This document shows positions 1 to 10,028 of a stretch of 64,000 nt of DNA, one piece after another. Origin of the DNA: Corythucha ciliata. Its lineage: Eukaryota; Arthropoda; Insecta; Hemiptera; Tingidae. The notes beneath the pieces were generated by a model, which worked only from the letters and a program-made list of their open reading frames with translations, did no database searches and had not been told where the DNA came from. Positions within the stretch are counted from its first letter, which is position 1. Each line of letters begins with the position of its first letter. Where the stretch lies: the NCBI GenBank assembly GCA_038030265.1, contig CM075939.1:38359253-38423252 (forward strand), given 5' to 3'. The position numbers and the translations under genes are program-made.

Positions 1-54
1 GTGATTTATAGTATTGTTCTCTAGTGAATTTCGGTATTGAAAACTAAGGGAAAA

Positions 55-3000
55 ATGTTGGAACTCGAAGTAATGCCTGAAAGGTCGATCGGATGCGAAC
101 AATGGGAATTTATTTTGGGTGAGTGCTTAATTTTCGCATTTTATTTTCCTCGTCGCTTAATTTTTTTTTTTTTTTTTTTCGTCGAGAAATTTATTCATTT
201 GCAATCGCAAGGTTATTTCATTTGTAATACTATCCCTCGCCCCAGAATTGTTCCAATTCGTTTTCTTGTTTTGAATAATCGCTTATTGCGCAATAAAATA
301 AAAATAAACAATCCGAGGAAACGATTTCAAAGCGCTCTAGCATCATTATCGAAAGTCGGAAAAACAATTTTCGCGCCTTTCGAAAACGCCGCGGGGGCGC
401 TTTTATGTTTGTTTTTTTTATATTTTAAGTGGGGATCAAAAATTATAATTTTTGTTACTTTTAATTAAAACCAGTTCAGGTGGTCGTTCAACCTTTCGGA
501 GAACACCCCCTGCACCCGTCCCATCAACCTTTTAATAATCTGCCAGCGAATGCGAGCCCCCTTTTCATACGACTGTTCTGCACGTCCCAGTTGGGTTATT
601 TTCCAGAACCTTTTTCAAGGAAATTGCAGGTACAAAAGCATTCGGTTCGCAGAGTGTGTCACCAACCTTTTAAAGGCGTCGGCACCAAGGACAAATGCCC
701 TCCCCCCTCCGTCAGCCCGTCAATATTCAGAGTTCTTGTCGAAGGCCCTAAGACACAAAGCAAGAGGCATTGCTCTTTGAGCGAGAGTGCACTTTAGCTT
801 CGAGTGGAAATCTTATCGGCCAAAAACCTAAAACTCTATTGTTTTTTGTTTCCCCTCAATTTCATAATTATTTAATTTTATCCTGCTGTTGTCAGATTAG
901 GCTATAAACCCAAGCCCTCGGCTAAAATAAATAAAACATTCTAAACGCGTTTTAGGCAGTTTGCATTGGTAAGGTACACGCCACAATATCTGATGATTTA
1001 ATCCAAAAATACTCAGAAGTTAAGGTGAATGGGGGGAATCTCTGTCATGGTGCATCGTAGAATGACTTCTGGCTCGAAAAAGTAGGACGTTTGCGACGGA
1101 AAGTAAGACATAATAGTGCAAGTTAAAAACGGCTATAATCGTTTATCTCTGATACGCTTGAAGCTAAAATTGTAGTTTTTTCTGATATCAAAAGTCTTCA
1201 GTGGCGTAATCGAAGCGAGTGGGCACACGCGGAGCTCGCTGCTAAAAATGCAATCCCCCTCCTCCCCTGTCAAACACAAATCAGCGTATTATTCTAGAAC
1301 GGGGGTTCTAATCTTTTTTGGGTACGAAGTACACCGATTTTAAAATCCATGGCCATGAGCGGATACAGTAGACCGCCTGATCGCAGGGGCGACTTCCAGG
1401 CTTACTACACGGTTTATGGGGCAGATTTTGATATTCAGGACCGCAATTTCGTTGTGTACTTATTTGGTTACTCTCAGGGGCGTAGCCAGACCTTGGTCTA
1501 GGGGTGGGCAGAAGATGCTATAGATGCACCCAGAGCCCCCAGCAAGAGAACTGGTAGTTCGTCTACTCAGAATCCGTCAAAGACTAATATTTCCGATGGG
1601 AAACAATCTTTGCAGCCTTATATTCAGGATTTTCTGCCCAAAAACTGACAATGGTTTCCCCATAAATATTGATGCTTGTAGGAACGGCTTGACTCTCCAA
1701 ATGCAGGGTGTCTGATTTTTTCAAGTCTTGCCTGAGAGACGCTAAAAAACTGACATTTTTAACCCAAAACTAAAGAGTTTACTCCGAAACTGAATATTTT
1801 ATTCCGAAACCGACAATTTCACGCAAAAGCCGACACTGAAAATCCCAAAACTTAAGTTTTTACAAAACAACTGGAGTTTATACCATAAAACTGGTGGTTT
1901 GAACCCAAACAGATGATTTTACGTCGAAACTGATGACTATGCCTTAATTAAATTATACGTTAATGGAGAAGACGGGTGGAAATTAGTTGCCCCGTTGCAA
2001 AATTGAAGGCAAATAGTGAGCGCTATTCGTCATAATTTTACTTTTAAGATAAAATAGCCAGTTTTGTAGTAATGAAAATTGGTAGTTTCACTTCAAAATG
2101 AATATTTTACTCGTATTATACCAAAACAGACGATTTCAAGTGTTACCCCATAACTAATGATGTCACTACAAAACAGGTGATTTTACCCCAAAAGTTTGGC
2201 GGTTTTACCTAGAAGATGAATATGTCTCTCCAAAACTATTTAATTTACTACAAAATTGATAGATAAAGAAAGATGTTGTCGTCGGTATTTAATTGAATAA
2301 AAGTGATATCTTCCGGACGACGATGGAAGGGCATAACCCAACACGATTCGAGTTTCGAGAAAAAAATGGGCTCCCCGGCGTGATTTGAACCCGCAATCTC
2401 TGGATTACTAGCCCAGCACGCTACCAACTGCGCCACGGTGACGCCTTTAGAAGTCGTACTGCGAGGGATCAGCTAGGGGTGTGCTTAGCCCATTTTTTCT
2501 CGAAACTCGAATCGTGTTGGGCTATGCCCTTCCATCGTCGTCCGGATGATATCACTTTCGATTAATTTATTTAACAAAATTGATTATTTTTAACCAGAAA
2601 ATTAGAGATCAAAATCAAAATTCGAGTGGAATTTTTTAAATGGTTAGTCGACGTCTTTCACTCCAGTTGTGTCAATATACATATATAGAAATGCTAAAAT
2701 AGTACCGGCGAATGAACGGACAATTGGGAATAATTGACGTGTAATGAAGTTTGTTACAAAAACTAGTCTTGGACCTACTTCCGGTGGCGCTATAATATGT
2801 ATTGTGCGTGACGATATGACAGCCTGGTGTGGAAGGATTTTTCACGATGTTTCTTCTTTTATTTCCTTGTGATTTACCTGAAGAGGGCGGCATACCACGC
2901 CGTTGAAACGTTGTATTAATAATATAGTTTACATTTGCCCATAATTGGTCGTTATTTTTTTTCAAGCATTTAAGCAGAAAATTAGAGATTTTACTCTAAA

Positions 3001-6000
3001 ACTGGTGATTTTACTCCAAACCTGAAGTGTACTTCCGTAGATGTCACTACAAAAACTGGCAATATTTAAGTTGTTAGTAGAGTCGCTTAAACTACGAGGG
3101 TTAGTGGTTAAATCATGCATAAGTCTGTAGCCGTAGGAGCCTACATCGTCTGTCTTCCCTCGTTGAGGTTCGTCAAAAACGGACCGGTTTCGGCTGCTCG
3201 CCATCTTCAGCATTTGGTTTCCCAACTGAAACTTGGTTGGGAAACCAAATGCTGAAGATGGCGAGCAGCCGAAACCGGTCCGTTTTTGACGAACCTCAAC
3301 GAGGGAAGACAGACGATGTAGGCTCCTTCCTACGGCTACAGACTTATGCATGATTTAACTGGCAATATTACCTAAGAACTGTCGGTTTTAAGGGGAGGTT
3401 TCAGGCGGGTTTCCTTGATCCCTTCTCGATCAACCCCTCGCCTAAACTTCGCACATAAATTTTGGCTCCATTTCTGCATCAATATTCGATTTCAAAGTCT
3501 AATTTTAATCTTCAGGAAGTTCTACAGTTACGTTAGATCTTGCTTTTCCAAATTTCATCCCTGAAATTGCCTTAAAACACATTCGAATTCTAAAGAGCTT
3601 TTTATGTGCGAAGCTTAGGCGCGGGGCGACTGGGAAGGGGTCGGGGAAACCCGCCTGAACCCCCCCCCCTTAACACCAAAACTATAACTATTTAATCCAC
3701 AAAAACGCACGCTACACCCCTTAACAACAATTTCGCCCTAAAACTGGTGGCACCACCTCAAAACTGGACATGTTACTCCAAAACTGACAATTTCACACCA
3801 TTACTGACTTTTTCCCCAAAGCGGATGATTTTACGCCAAAACTATTTGCGACTCTGCCTTTTGAAAAGTCTGGCTTTTTTAACGTGAAGCTAATAATTTC
3901 ACCAAAATACCGACGATTTCACCCCAATACTGACGATGAGTTCCCTAATGAACCGATATTTCACCAGAACGGGCGGATTTTGCTATAAAACTGGCGATTT
4001 TGTCCCAAAAATTTAACGGTTTCGCCTCAAAATTTAATACTTACCCCTCAAATATTGCCTAGTACATTTTACCATGAAAATAACTTCGTTTTAACCGAAA
4101 AAGACGGTTTTAATCTAAAACTAATGATTTCACTCCCAACCTGAAGTGTTGTTCAGAATACTTCACTACAAAAAATGACATTTTTATCCGAAAAATTACA
4201 GTTTTAACCTAAAACCTTGCGATTTAATTTTTTAAAAACTCGCGTTACGTACTTAAACTGACATTTTTACCATAAAACTGATCGTTAATTTCACTCCAAA
4301 AATGTTTATACCTATTACTGCTAGACTGACAATTTCACACCAAAACTGACGTTTTCCCCAAAACAGATTATTTTACGCGAAAACTGATGACTCTATCTTG
4401 AAAACTCTGGTTGGTAAAATCGGCAGTTTCGTAGTGAAACCTTCATTTTCTGGTAATTGTTTTGTTTGAGATAGAAACTTGTATTTTGGGTTAAAAAAAA
4501 TTTCTGTTTTGTGGCAAAAGCACCAGTTTCGGAGTAAATTAGGCGTTTTTGACTTCGGATTCCCAGATTTCGAGCCTAATTTGGCAAGTTTGAGAGTCTC
4601 ACCCCCACCCCTCCCAAGTTTCCAGGCATCGTACGTCACTCCAAGAGTGCTCAATCACAACTCTTAAAGAATTTTGTGTTCCTTCAAATTAAATTAATCT
4701 TCAATCAGTGTCCTTTATCCGTCAAAAACACTGAATTTGTCTGCAGGAAACTGACCGGAACACTAACTAAGTAACCTCAAAACTGAAAAAAGTGACCTGA
4801 AAACTTACAACGTAGTCGGGAAACTGATTAAGTGACATGAATATGGCCAAAGTGACTTAGATAACCCGGAAACTGATAACTAAGTAACTTGGAAACCGAA
4901 GAAGTGGCCTTGTACACACAAAAGTGGCCTGAAACTGACACAGCGTGGCCTGGAATCTGTCAAAGTGGCCGGGAAATTGAAAAAGTCGCCTGGAAACATA
5001 CACATTTCACAGGAAACAGGCACAGTTGCCGGGAAACTGGTTCAGTGGCCTTATGAACTGGCTAAGTGGCCTAGAAACAGACATAATTAACCTGCATACG
5101 GTTGAAGTGGCCTGGAAACTGACAAATTGGCCTGGAAGTTGTGCCCGAACGCTCTGAAAAGTTGGACATGACTGGAGGAAAGTAGGACGTCTGGTCACCC
5201 TGGTGGTTTTTCACCTATGAATTATAGGTTCATCAATTTATACGTGGAGTGGAGCTGTCCAGATGCGGCTCCAGGGGGTGGGCAAGCGTGGAGCGACCGC
5301 CCAGGGCCCAGTGCTTAGACGTTTCAAGCTGAATGGTCACCACGCCACCAAACTACTAGTTTTTTGTTTTGTTTTTTTGTCAAGAAACTGATGCTCACGC
5401 CTTGAAAACGGATAAACTGGCTATTTGCGCACTAAAAATAGCGGTACTGGAAATTGCTGCTGTGAAAATAACCAAACTGATTTTTCGCGTCCTAAAAATA
5501 GCTAAACTGACTACAGTTAGCGCTCCAAAATGGCAAAACTTAGCCTCGAAAATGGCTTAAGGCTAGACTGATTATTATAATGCGAGCTATAAAGAGAGAA
5601 ACTGGTTATTCCCCCTCTAAATATGGGCAAACTGGCTCTACGAGCCCTAAAAATGGCCAAATTGACGATTCCTGCCCTGAAAATGGCAAAGTCGACCATT
5701 CTTGCAAGCCAAGAATAGCACAAACTGTGCATTGGCGTGGCCCCATCTTGACTTGACGTGATTAGCGCCCTGCAATTGAAAAAAAAAAACGGACTCTATG
5801 CACCCTAAAAATGGCCAGACTTGCTATTACAACCAATCGGCATAACTATTAACTACCGGCATAACCGGTATAATCGTCAAAACTGACGATTCGCGCATTA
5901 AAAATGACCATAAACTGAGTTCATGCCCTACAAATTGACTAAGCTGGAGGATTTGTGCCGTGAAAGCGTCAAACTGACTATTCACGCCCTAGAAATGACC

Positions 6001-9000
6001 ATATATTCACAGTTTGCACCGTAAAAATGGCTTAACTGGCTATTCACGCCCTGAAATTGGCAAAGCTGACTGTATGTGAGGCCTATAAGTACTTTGAACT
6101 GACGATTCGCGCTACGAAAAGGCCTAAAACAGAGTTGACTTCCTGACCTGAAACTCGTAAAATCGACAATTTGCGCGTCAAAAATAGACAAACTGAACGT
6201 TTACCCTTGAAAATGTCTAAACTGACGATTCGTGCCCTAAAACTAGCTATTTGTGCCCTAAAAATGGCGGCATATTGGCATTTGCCACTCTAGAAATTCC
6301 AAACTGATAATTTTCACTCTAGAAATAGCCAAATCGATTTTTCGCGCCCTAAAAATAGATAAACTAACGATTGTTGCAGCCCAAACAGCAGGCAAAAGCT
6401 GGAAGAAATTCGCGCGGTCGCGCCCTAGCTTGACGTTACTGTATGCGCTCCCTGTAAAAGGCAAAACTGACTCTTCGCGCCCTAAAAATAGCTGTAACCT
6501 GGCAAAATCGACAATTCCCGCGTCCCAAAATGGACAAACTCCCAGTTCACGCCTTCACGCAGTGAAAATGTCTAAACTGGCCCCGAGAAAATCTGGCTAT
6601 TCACTACCTAAAAATGGCAGGCAACTTAATAGAAAATTCGCGGTTTAAAAATGGCTAAAGTGATCATTCGAGCCCTACAGAGGACACTGAATGACGATTC
6701 GCGCCTTAAAATTGGCTAATCTCGTGCCGTAAAATTGCTTGACGTGCAGATCACGTCCTCAGAAACTGCTCAATGGACCATATACGAGCCTGGGAAATGG
6801 TGAAATTTGCCATTCGTGTATCAAAAATGGCCTTCGCGCTTTGAAAATGGCTAAACTGCGGACGCGGTTCGTGCCCTAAAAATAGCCGAAATGCTCCAAA
6901 CCCGTTTCTGAGGCTTTGGCTCCTCAAAAAGGCCCAAATAGGCCCTTATACATAAAAAATTTAAAAGGAAAATCGCCAATGTGCTGTTCTTGAGGCAGGT
7001 CTGCGGCTAAAATCGAGAAACAGCGGCTGAATCCTGGTTAAAATAAATAAAATGCGCTAATTCGCGGCTAAAATTGAGAAAAATCGTTACTTTATGGCTA
7101 AGGCCCCGTCCTAAGTGAGCGGGAATCGCGTGATTTTAGCGTTTTGAGCGGGAAACGCCCGATGTGTTCTATCTATGCGTTTTCGATGAAAATCGTGCGG
7201 GTCCCGCCTCACGTAGGACACGGGGTAAAACAAAACAGTCACATATTGGCGGCTAAAACAAGAAAAATCGCTAATTCACGACTAGAATTGAGAAAATGTC
7301 AATTCGTGGCTTCGTTGCTAAAATTAACTAACAGCGATAATTCATCGTTAAAAATAAAAACGCTAAATCGCAGCTAAAAAATTGCTCATTAGATGCTAAA
7401 ATTGAGAAAAATCTATATTTCGTGGTTTAAATTGAGAAAAAGCAATCAGTCTAAACCAAATTTGGCTGTTTCCCCTCGGGTTGGCACTTACCAAACCAAA
7501 TTTCATGGGTTTGATTACTTTATTAATTAATTTCACGGCATTGGCGCTGTAAATAATTAATTTTGCACTCTTGGCGAGTTTCGCTCATTCAAAAAAACAC
7601 ACTCGCGCTTTTGACTGCTCTAAAAGATCAATTTTGTGTGTTTTGGCGCTTCGAAACTTCCCTCTTTCGGCAACTCCAAACCCCTACTCGCCCAATTTCG
7701 TAATCCCCCGTTTTTGAGTCGTAACGCTCCAAATTTCCGTGCTAAATAATTCGTTATGAGGAGCAAAATTTCCCCGATTTAACCAATTTGAATGCTTTGA
7801 GAAGGTGGAAAAATTGTTCCGCCGAATAAACCTTAAAATGCAAACTTACCAATTTTCAGGAATGCACTTTTCTCACGCCGTCGGCATTCTTCAATCACAA
7901 GTGGGGCTCATACGTGGCGTTCAAGTCAAATACAGTGATTGCGTAAGTTTCACTTCGTCGATCGCCCGTTACCTCTAAGATGGCTGACTATTTGTTTATT
8001 TCAGAATCCTCTGAGCAAAGACATCGAAATTGATTTAACGCAAGACGGAATCAGACTGAAATTCGACCCTGTAAGCCAAAGATTAAAGGTAAAATCACGT
8101 ATTCCGAGATTCATTTAAAATGTTTGAGCCTAAAAATGTGTTTCCATCTTCAGATTATAGAAGTGTATAATTTGAAACTAGTGAAACTCAAGTATTGGTA
8201 AGTTTAATTTGAAGATTCAATAAGCAAAACGTACATCTCACCATGTTTTACCTGTTTTTCAAGCGGAATATTGTTCAACTCATCAGACATACTGCCGACC
8301 ATGGACCAAATCGAGCATTCATTTGGTGCCACACTGCCCGGACTATACTCGCCCACAACGCACGACTATGTTGTCTATTTCCGAGGGGTTTCCTTCTATT
8401 TTCCGGTCACCAAGTATCAAGTAAATGACGAATCTGTAATGAGAAGTGTATTTTTTGAATAAGCAATGTTCCTTTAAAAAAAAAACAAAGACGGGAAGCC
8501 CGAAATTCATCAACGCTCCATCGCCATGGGCGTCTTTAATTACCATTTACACGGGAAATGCCGAAAGGTCGGAAGAGACTGCACCACTGCCATTGTGTTG
8601 TTACCAGGGTCAAGTTTATCTGTACACACTGTCCACGGAGTATGTCAACAGGGACGCGAGGCTTCTTCTCTGTCTCAACATGACCGGTACCTTTTTTCCA
8701 GGAGAAATCAAATGTGGTTAACGATACAAGTTCTTTCAGGGGCGACCCGATCCCTTGAGCCTAAAAGGGAGCACGTAACGACGACTATAGCTCTGGGCGA
8801 CTCGAGCGAAACCGTCGCTACGTGTCTCGGTGCCCCTAATCGAGTATTCTTCAAATCGGAAGATAAAATGAGAATTCACGCGTCGTCGAGTCAGCGACGG
8901 GCTATGGACCGGACGTCGGACTACTTTTTCAATTATTTTACCTTGGGCTTGGTACATATTTTTCAAGATCAAGTTGAGCCTTGTTGTTTGCTAATTATTC

Positions 9001-9522
9001 TTTTTATTTTCTCTCCGTTAGGACGTTCTTTTCGATGCGAGAACCCACAAGGCAAAAAAGTTTATTCTTCACACGAACTATCCAGGCCACTACAATTTCA
9101 ACATGTAAGAATTTTATTTTAACGTCCCTGCTACGTTTTATTAATTTAAATTGACAGGTATCACAGGTGTGAGTTCGTCATAAGCCTCCCTGTGGACCGA
9201 TGCGGAGAAAACGAACCCTCCACGTTACAAGTGAGTCCCTCTCCCCTCCCTCACACCAAATGCCCAGCACAGAAATGACATTGAAAAAAAAAAAAAAAAA
9301 TCTATTAACCACCAGGTTACTGCCTACACCCGATGGGACTCGATCAGTGAAAGACTCAACGTAAGTCCCAAACCAGTCGTGTTGAACCGAGCTTCGTCCA
9401 TCAACACGAAAAACTTTTTCGGTGCCACCCTCTGCTACGGTTACGGCCACTATATTTTCGAAGTGATGCCAAATCAACACATAGCCTCGGTTACCATCTA
9501 TAAAAACGATCGGGATCGCTGA
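55..9522 (+). CDS. PHAF1: Phagosome assembly factor 1 (UPF0183/C16orf70 family), 10 exons
   Basis: The spliced product is about 400 aa; the human protein is about 420 aa. Exons by splice sites and phase: 55-118, 7860-7942, 8005-8088, 8154-8197, 8264-8420, 8491-8686, 8740-8951, 9022-9104, 9158-9230 and 9316-9522 (TGA). All phases agree. Visible family landmarks are the N-terminus MLELEVMPERS, QWEFILG, LTQDGIRLKFD, the KLKYCG junction, HSFGATLPG, FKSEDKMRIH, DYFFNYFTLG, HTNYPGHYNFN and a C-terminal FGATLCYGYG. The mammalian protein binds phosphoinositides as a complex with BCAS3 at autophagic membranes (family knowledge). The ATG at 55 is chosen because it starts the conserved MLELEV; a TTG upstream is in frame but not needed. 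The exon 6 acceptor (8490) has a poor pyrimidine tract and is the least certain junction. Intron 1 is 7.7 kb and full of repeats, while the other introns are 49 to about 85 bp, except intron 5 and intron 8 which are also short. A possible AATAAA lies at 9628-9633. Confidence 0.95.
1204..1530. mobile_element. Two DNA-transposon end-like motifs
   Basis: At about 1200 the sequence reads CAGTGGCGTAATCG and at about 1477 CAGGGGCGTAGCCAG. Both match the recurring boundary motif seen beside many arrays in this window (CAGTGGCG plus a G-rich stretch). No matching opposite ends or target duplications were found, so these are only fragments. Confidence 0.4.
1740..2270. repeat. Minisatellite family C array
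   Basis: Degenerate tandem units of about 20-22 bp follow the pattern TTTTACCCCAAAACTGATGA, with most copies differing from each other. It continues after interruptions at about 3000-3060 and 3690-4400, so later insertions have broken one array. No coding signal is visible. Confidence 0.8.
1961..1985. mobile_element. Fragment of a hairpin MITE
   Basis: The string GAGAAGACGGGTGGAAAT inside a family C array is identical to the inner arm of the complete hairpin element at 55752-55899. Only this short piece is recognisable here. Confidence 0.45.
2291..2568. repeat. Inverted repeat with ~82-bp arms around a tRNA-like sequence
   Basis: The left arm (about 2291-2372) and right arm (about 2487-2568) are reverse complements with only a few mismatches, for example TTCCGGACGACGATGGAAGG against its complement. 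The loop of about 114 bp holds the tRNA-Thr-like sequence. The right arm includes a copy of the tRNA 3' end and its T6 run, so the palindrome looks like an inverted duplication of the tRNA 3' flank. Confidence 0.85.
2370..2442 (-). tRNA. tRNA-Thr(AGT)-like, probably a pseudogene
   Basis: On the minus strand a 73-nt cloverleaf can be drawn. The D arm begins TGGCGCAGTTGGTAGCG. The anticodon arm CTGGG/TCCAG has loop CTAGTAA (anticodon AGT). The T loop is TTCAAAT, and a T6 run follows 3'. The acceptor stem (GTCACCG against CGGGGAG) has mismatches at 1:72 and 4:69 and the T stem has one at 52:62, so it may be decayed or SINE-derived. It sits in the loop of a long palindrome inside PHAF1 intron 1, antisense to that gene. 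Confidence 0.6.
2660..2960. mobile_element. Possible Penelope-like element remnant with hammerhead-like motif
   Basis: Around 2880-2915 the plus strand reads CTGAAGAG, a GC-rich hairpin (GGCGGC with GCCGTT), then GAAACGTTG. This resembles the hammerhead core CUGANGA-stem-GAAA found in Penelope-like elements and related repeats. Stem II has an unpaired base, so activity is doubtful. No reverse transcriptase is present. Confidence 0.35.
3109..3357. repeat. Long near-perfect hairpin (118- and 122-nt arms, 9-nt loop)
   Basis: The left arm 3109-3226 and right arm 3236-3357 are reverse complements except for a 4-nt insertion in the right arm near 3325. The loop is TGAAACTTG. Each arm contains CTGAAGATGGC...GCCGAAACCGG, another hammerhead-like string. 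Such low divergence between arms implies a recent inverted duplication or active gene conversion. Confidence 0.9.
3388..3673. mobile_element. TTAA-flanked MITE, ~72-bp terminal inverted repeats
   Basis: TTAA occurs at 3388-3391 and 3670-3673. The inverted repeats run 3388-3459 and 3601-3673 and share GGCGGGTTTCC, CGCCTAA and CTTCGCACATAAA on the appropriate strands. There is no ORF. TTAA target sites are typical of piggyBac-type transposition (family knowledge). It is inserted in a family C array. Confidence 0.75.
3690..4400. repeat. Minisatellite family C array (continuation)
   Basis: Degenerate units such as CCAAAACTGACAATTTCACA follow one another at about 20-22 bp. This is probably the same original array as 1740-2270, split by the hairpins and the MITE. 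From 4400 to 4740 the periodicity fades and nothing else is seen. Confidence 0.75.
4740..5175. repeat. Minisatellite family D array
   Basis: Tandem units of roughly 20-25 bp are built on AAGTGGCCTGGAAACTGAC, with about 18 diverged copies. It shares AAACTGA with family C. It is followed by a G-rich head-like segment (5245-5320, GGCTCCAGGGGGTGGGC) before family B begins. Confidence 0.75.
5380..6890 (+). repeat. Minisatellite family B array
   Basis: About 45-50 diverged units of around 30 bp are built on ATTCGCGCCCTAAAAATGGC followed by CAAACTGACG. Units differ by substitutions and small indels, so the array is old. Short open frames through it are artefacts of the repeat period. The same family recurs at 17970-18930, 27050-28880 and 39560-40380. 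Confidence 0.85.
6960..7470 (+). repeat. Minisatellite family A array (short)
   Basis: Diverged units of about 30 bp follow AATTCGCGGCTAAAATTGAG plus AAAAATCGCT. From 7450 to 7850 a few family F-like units (AAACCAAATTTGGCTGTTTC) appear and then ordinary intron sequence up to the exon 2 acceptor. Confidence 0.75.
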
Positions 9523-10028
9523 CAATAGCGACCAACGGTGCTTCTGATTTCTTAGAAAAAACGCGCAAGAATCTAAGGGGATCAAAGCAAAAACAAAACA
9601 AAAAAAAATCTAAAAATGACATTATGAAATAAAAACAAAAAAAAGTGATACTAGTAATTTAAGTTTAACGTTTGTCGATTAATTTGTTTTTAAAATAAGC
9701 AATCTTACCTTATTTATGCTTGTATAGGTAGCGAAATAGCGTAAATACCCTCACGGAAAAGTTATAGACCCTTCTTGTGGATATTTTTGTATAAACAGAA
9801 AATGTACAAAAAGTGATGAAATCAATTATTACACCACTTAATTTTGAAGCCAAATCTTTTATAAGTTAACTAAAAAAAAATGGATCTCTATTGTTTTGTT
9901 GTAGTCAATAAACAAGACATTCATTTTGTATTAATTTTTACGTTTTACCTTTTTTTAAAATACAAAATCTGAATTGAAAAAAAAAACAACAACAAAAACG
10001 ATTTTTTTTAAATTAAAAAATAACATAT
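9523..10028. other. Intergenic region between convergent PHAF1 and NOP2
   Basis: This AT-rich, A-run-rich 500 bp separates two convergent genes. A plus-strand AATAAA at 9628 could serve PHAF1, and another (CAATAAAC) lies near 9907. No clear minus-strand poly(A) signal close to the NOP2 stop was seen. No other feature was found. Confidence 0.6.

Larger units (their letters stand above)
119..7859 (+). other. PHAF1 intron 1 (7.7 kb, repeat-filled)
   Basis: The donor is GTGAGT at 119 and the acceptor is TTTTCAG ending at 7859. The intron holds no second gene that I can support. It contains repeat families C, D, B and A in succession, a tRNA-like hairpin, a long perfect-arm hairpin and a TTAA-flanked MITE. 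About 130-1200 looks like ordinary AT-rich intron sequence with no recognisable feature. It is by far the largest intron of this gene. Confidence 0.85.

Noticed and set aside
2248..2436. 62-codon minus-strand ORF
   Set aside because: It is the translation of the tRNA-like sequence and its flank (the MAQLVACWAS pattern is a classic tRNA shadow).
2962..3351. 129-codon ORF
   Set aside because: It runs through both arms of the perfect hairpin, and the protein would be a palindrome-derived artefact.
5380..6890. CRISPR-like array with ~30-bp repeats
   Set aside because: Units are contiguous and all diverged, with no constant repeat alternating with unique spacers, and the DNA is eukaryotic.
9178..9585. 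Minus-strand 135-codon ORF
   Set aside because: Antisense to PHAF1 exons 9-10.
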